NCBI GenBank assembly: GCA_030039825.1
Contig: JASHUV010000048.1
Span: forward strand, 1 to 15,704
DNA: 15,704 bases
Origin: Thermoplasmata archaeon
Lineage (GTDB): Archaea; Thermoplasmatota; Thermoplasmata; Lutacidiplasmatales; UBA184
Direction: 5' to 3'
Position numbers and translations under genes: made by a program. The stretch's first letter is position 1; every line of letters starts with the position of its first letter. The notes below the pieces were generated by a model. It ran no database searches, was not told where the DNA came from, and was given only the letters and a program-made list of their open reading frames with translations. Shown piece after piece: positions 14,618 through 15,704 of the stretch.

Positions 14618-15648
14618 GGCGGCCCCTCGCGCTCCTCCCGGTCGTCGCGCTCCTCCTCGGCGCGCTCGCGGTGCCGGCGGCCTCGGCCCACTACGTGCCG
14701 GTCGCCGGTGATCACCTCCAGTACCACGAGCTCATCACGACGACGAACGGGTTCGGTAACTACTCCGGCTACACCGACCAGACGGTCATCAACGGCGGCA
14801 TCTCGGTCGGGGCCGTCGCGGCGAACGGCACCGAGTCGGCGACCTATCAGTACACCGAGGCGTTCTCGGACAACCAGGGCGATTTCCAGAACATCTCGAG
14901 CTCAGGGGCGTTCACGTTCTCGGCCCAGACCGACCGCTACGTGAACGGGACCGACAACCAGACCGGGTACACCGATCCCTACGTCTGGTTCTACATGAAC
15001 AACTCCCTGCCCGTCGGGTCGACGTTCTATCTGTTGAACAGCGAGTTCACCGTCGAGTCGCTCAACACGAGCTTCGCGACGCCGCTCACGTCGACCGGCT
15101 ACGGCGAGACGATCTACGCGCTCGGGACGGGGTCCTACCAGCGCAACGACGCCTACGGCGTCTTCACGGCCTCCTACACCTGGAAGGAGTACTTCGACCC
15201 GGCGACCGGCTACGTCGCCGGCTACGTCTACACGGAGCAGGACTCCGACGGCCCGAACGGGTTCACCTACACCGATACCCTCACCGTCACGAGCGCGAGC
15301 TACACGCTCGTCGCGACCTCCGCCCCCCCGGCGACCGGGGGCGGATCGGGGTCGGGTCCGGGCATCATCCTCCTCGCGGCGATCGGGCTCGTGGTCGTCC
15401 TGGTCGTCGTGGTCGTCGTCGTCGCGGTGATCGCGGCCCGACGGCGCGCTCGCTTGCCCCGTCACGCGGGCCCGATCGGGGTCGCCCCGGCGCCGTGGGC
15501 GCCCCCGCCGGTGAGCCTCGGCGCCGCGAGCGGGCCGGCCCCCCAGGTCATTTTGCGGGAGACCGTGAAGGTCCCCTGTGCCTATTGCGGGACCCTCATC
15601 GACTCGACGGCGACGGTCTGCCCCAAGTGCGGCGCGCCGAGGACCTGA
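14614..15648 (+). CDS. Membrane-anchored surface protein with cytosolic C-terminal zinc ribbon
   Basis: This is a 344-residue protein. It has a signal peptide (residues 1-25, LLPVVALLLGALAVPAASA, cleavage before HYVPV). An extracellular domain of about 26-235 follows, rich in Tyr, Thr, Ser and Asn with several Asn-X-Ser/Thr sequons and probably all beta. Then come a Gly/Ser linker, one membrane helix of about 27 residues (249-274, with a run of valines), a basic RRRARLPR stop-transfer and a Pro-rich linker. A C-terminal zinc ribbon ends the protein (CAYC at 322-325, CPKCG at 336-340). The cysteines are predicted to be inside the cell. The ATG overlaps the previous stop by 4 nt and directly precedes the signal peptide, so the start is well supported. 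The layout suits a surface sensor or an assembly factor whose inner ribbon contacts a cytosolic partner, perhaps one of the two upstream products. The ectodomain family is not recognised. Confidence 0.8.
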   Translation: MRRPLALLPVVALLLGALAVPAASAHYVPVAGDHLQYHELITTTNGFGNYSGYTDQTVINGGISVGAVAANGTESATYQYTEAFSDNQGDFQNISSSGAFTFSAQTDRYVNGTDNQTGYTDPYVWFYMNNSLPVGSTFYLLNSEFTVESLNTSFATPLTSTGYGETIYALGTGSYQRNDAYGVFTASYTWKEYFDPATGYVAGYVYTEQDSDGPNGFTYTDTLTVTSASYTLVATSAPPATGGGSGSGPGIILLAAIGLVVVLVVVVVVVAVIAARRRARLPRHAGPIGVAPAPWAPPPVSLGAASGPAPQVILRETVKVPCAYCGTLIDSTATVCPKCGAPRT

Positions 15649-15704
15649 GCCCTCCCGTCCCCCCCCGAGGCGCGCTCAGATAGATCCGACCTTCTGGGAC
15701 GAAT

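Noticed and set aside
15649..15704. Possible start of another gene or promoter at the right edge
   Set aside because: Only 56 bases with a C run and AGATAGATCC; no start codon with supporting context can be judged.
1..15704. CRISPR arrays, tRNA or rRNA genes, insertion sequences
   Set aside because: No regularly spaced direct repeats, no cloverleaf or rRNA-like conserved stretches and no transposase motifs were seen.

Overview
The window looks like a piece of a high-GC archaeal chromosome, most likely a Thermoplasmatota lineage of the terrestrial, soil type (comparable to Lutacidiplasmatales-like genomes; the lineage is inferred from gene content, not from a marker gene). Supporting signs are surface proteins built from Kelch blades, PKD domains, many Asn-X-Ser/Thr sequons and a C-terminal membrane anchor. 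Isolated TATA-like boxes lie about 25 bp upstream of several start codons (leaderless transcription), small zinc-ribbon proteins are present, and GC at third codon positions is strong. No tRNA, rRNA, CRISPR array or insertion sequence is visible.

Layout. (1) 1-1558 holds small soluble proteins: the 3' end of a RibD-C/dihydrofolate-reductase-like gene, about 320 bp of non-coding DNA rich in inverted repeats, a small four-cysteine zinc-ribbon protein, and a convergent SRPBCC (START-like) gene. (2) 1756-8219 holds two adjacent surface-protein genes. The first encodes a 1448-residue Kelch propeller protein with a large hydrophobic beta-rich centre, a C-terminal membrane segment and a proline-rich tail. 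The second encodes a Kelch + three PKD + membrane-anchor protein whose reading frame is broken at a run of six C residues (7142-7147). (3) 8290-9387 encodes an M29-aminopeptidase-like protein in which the usual metal ligands are not apparent. (4) 9415-11737 is a textbook divergent pair: a DHA2 (14-TM) MFS drug exporter and a TetR repressor, with palindromes and a shared AT-rich box between them. (5) 11881-15648 is a compact three-gene cluster: a protein with kinase-like (possibly SelO-like) motifs, an all-helical protein of unknown function with a Gly/His-rich tail, and a secreted-then-anchored membrane protein ending in a cytosolic zinc ribbon. The first two genes are 1 nt apart and the last two overlap by 4 nt. 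A strong TATA box inside the end of the first gene suggests that the last two can also be transcribed separately.

How the genes work together. The MFS/TetR pair is a self-contained efflux module. The two Kelch genes form a cell-surface module. The three-gene cluster at the right end is the best candidate for an undescribed system: a putative kinase or pseudokinase, a helical partner and a membrane protein with an outer domain and an inner zinc ribbon would fit envelope sensing or assembly. That role is inference only.
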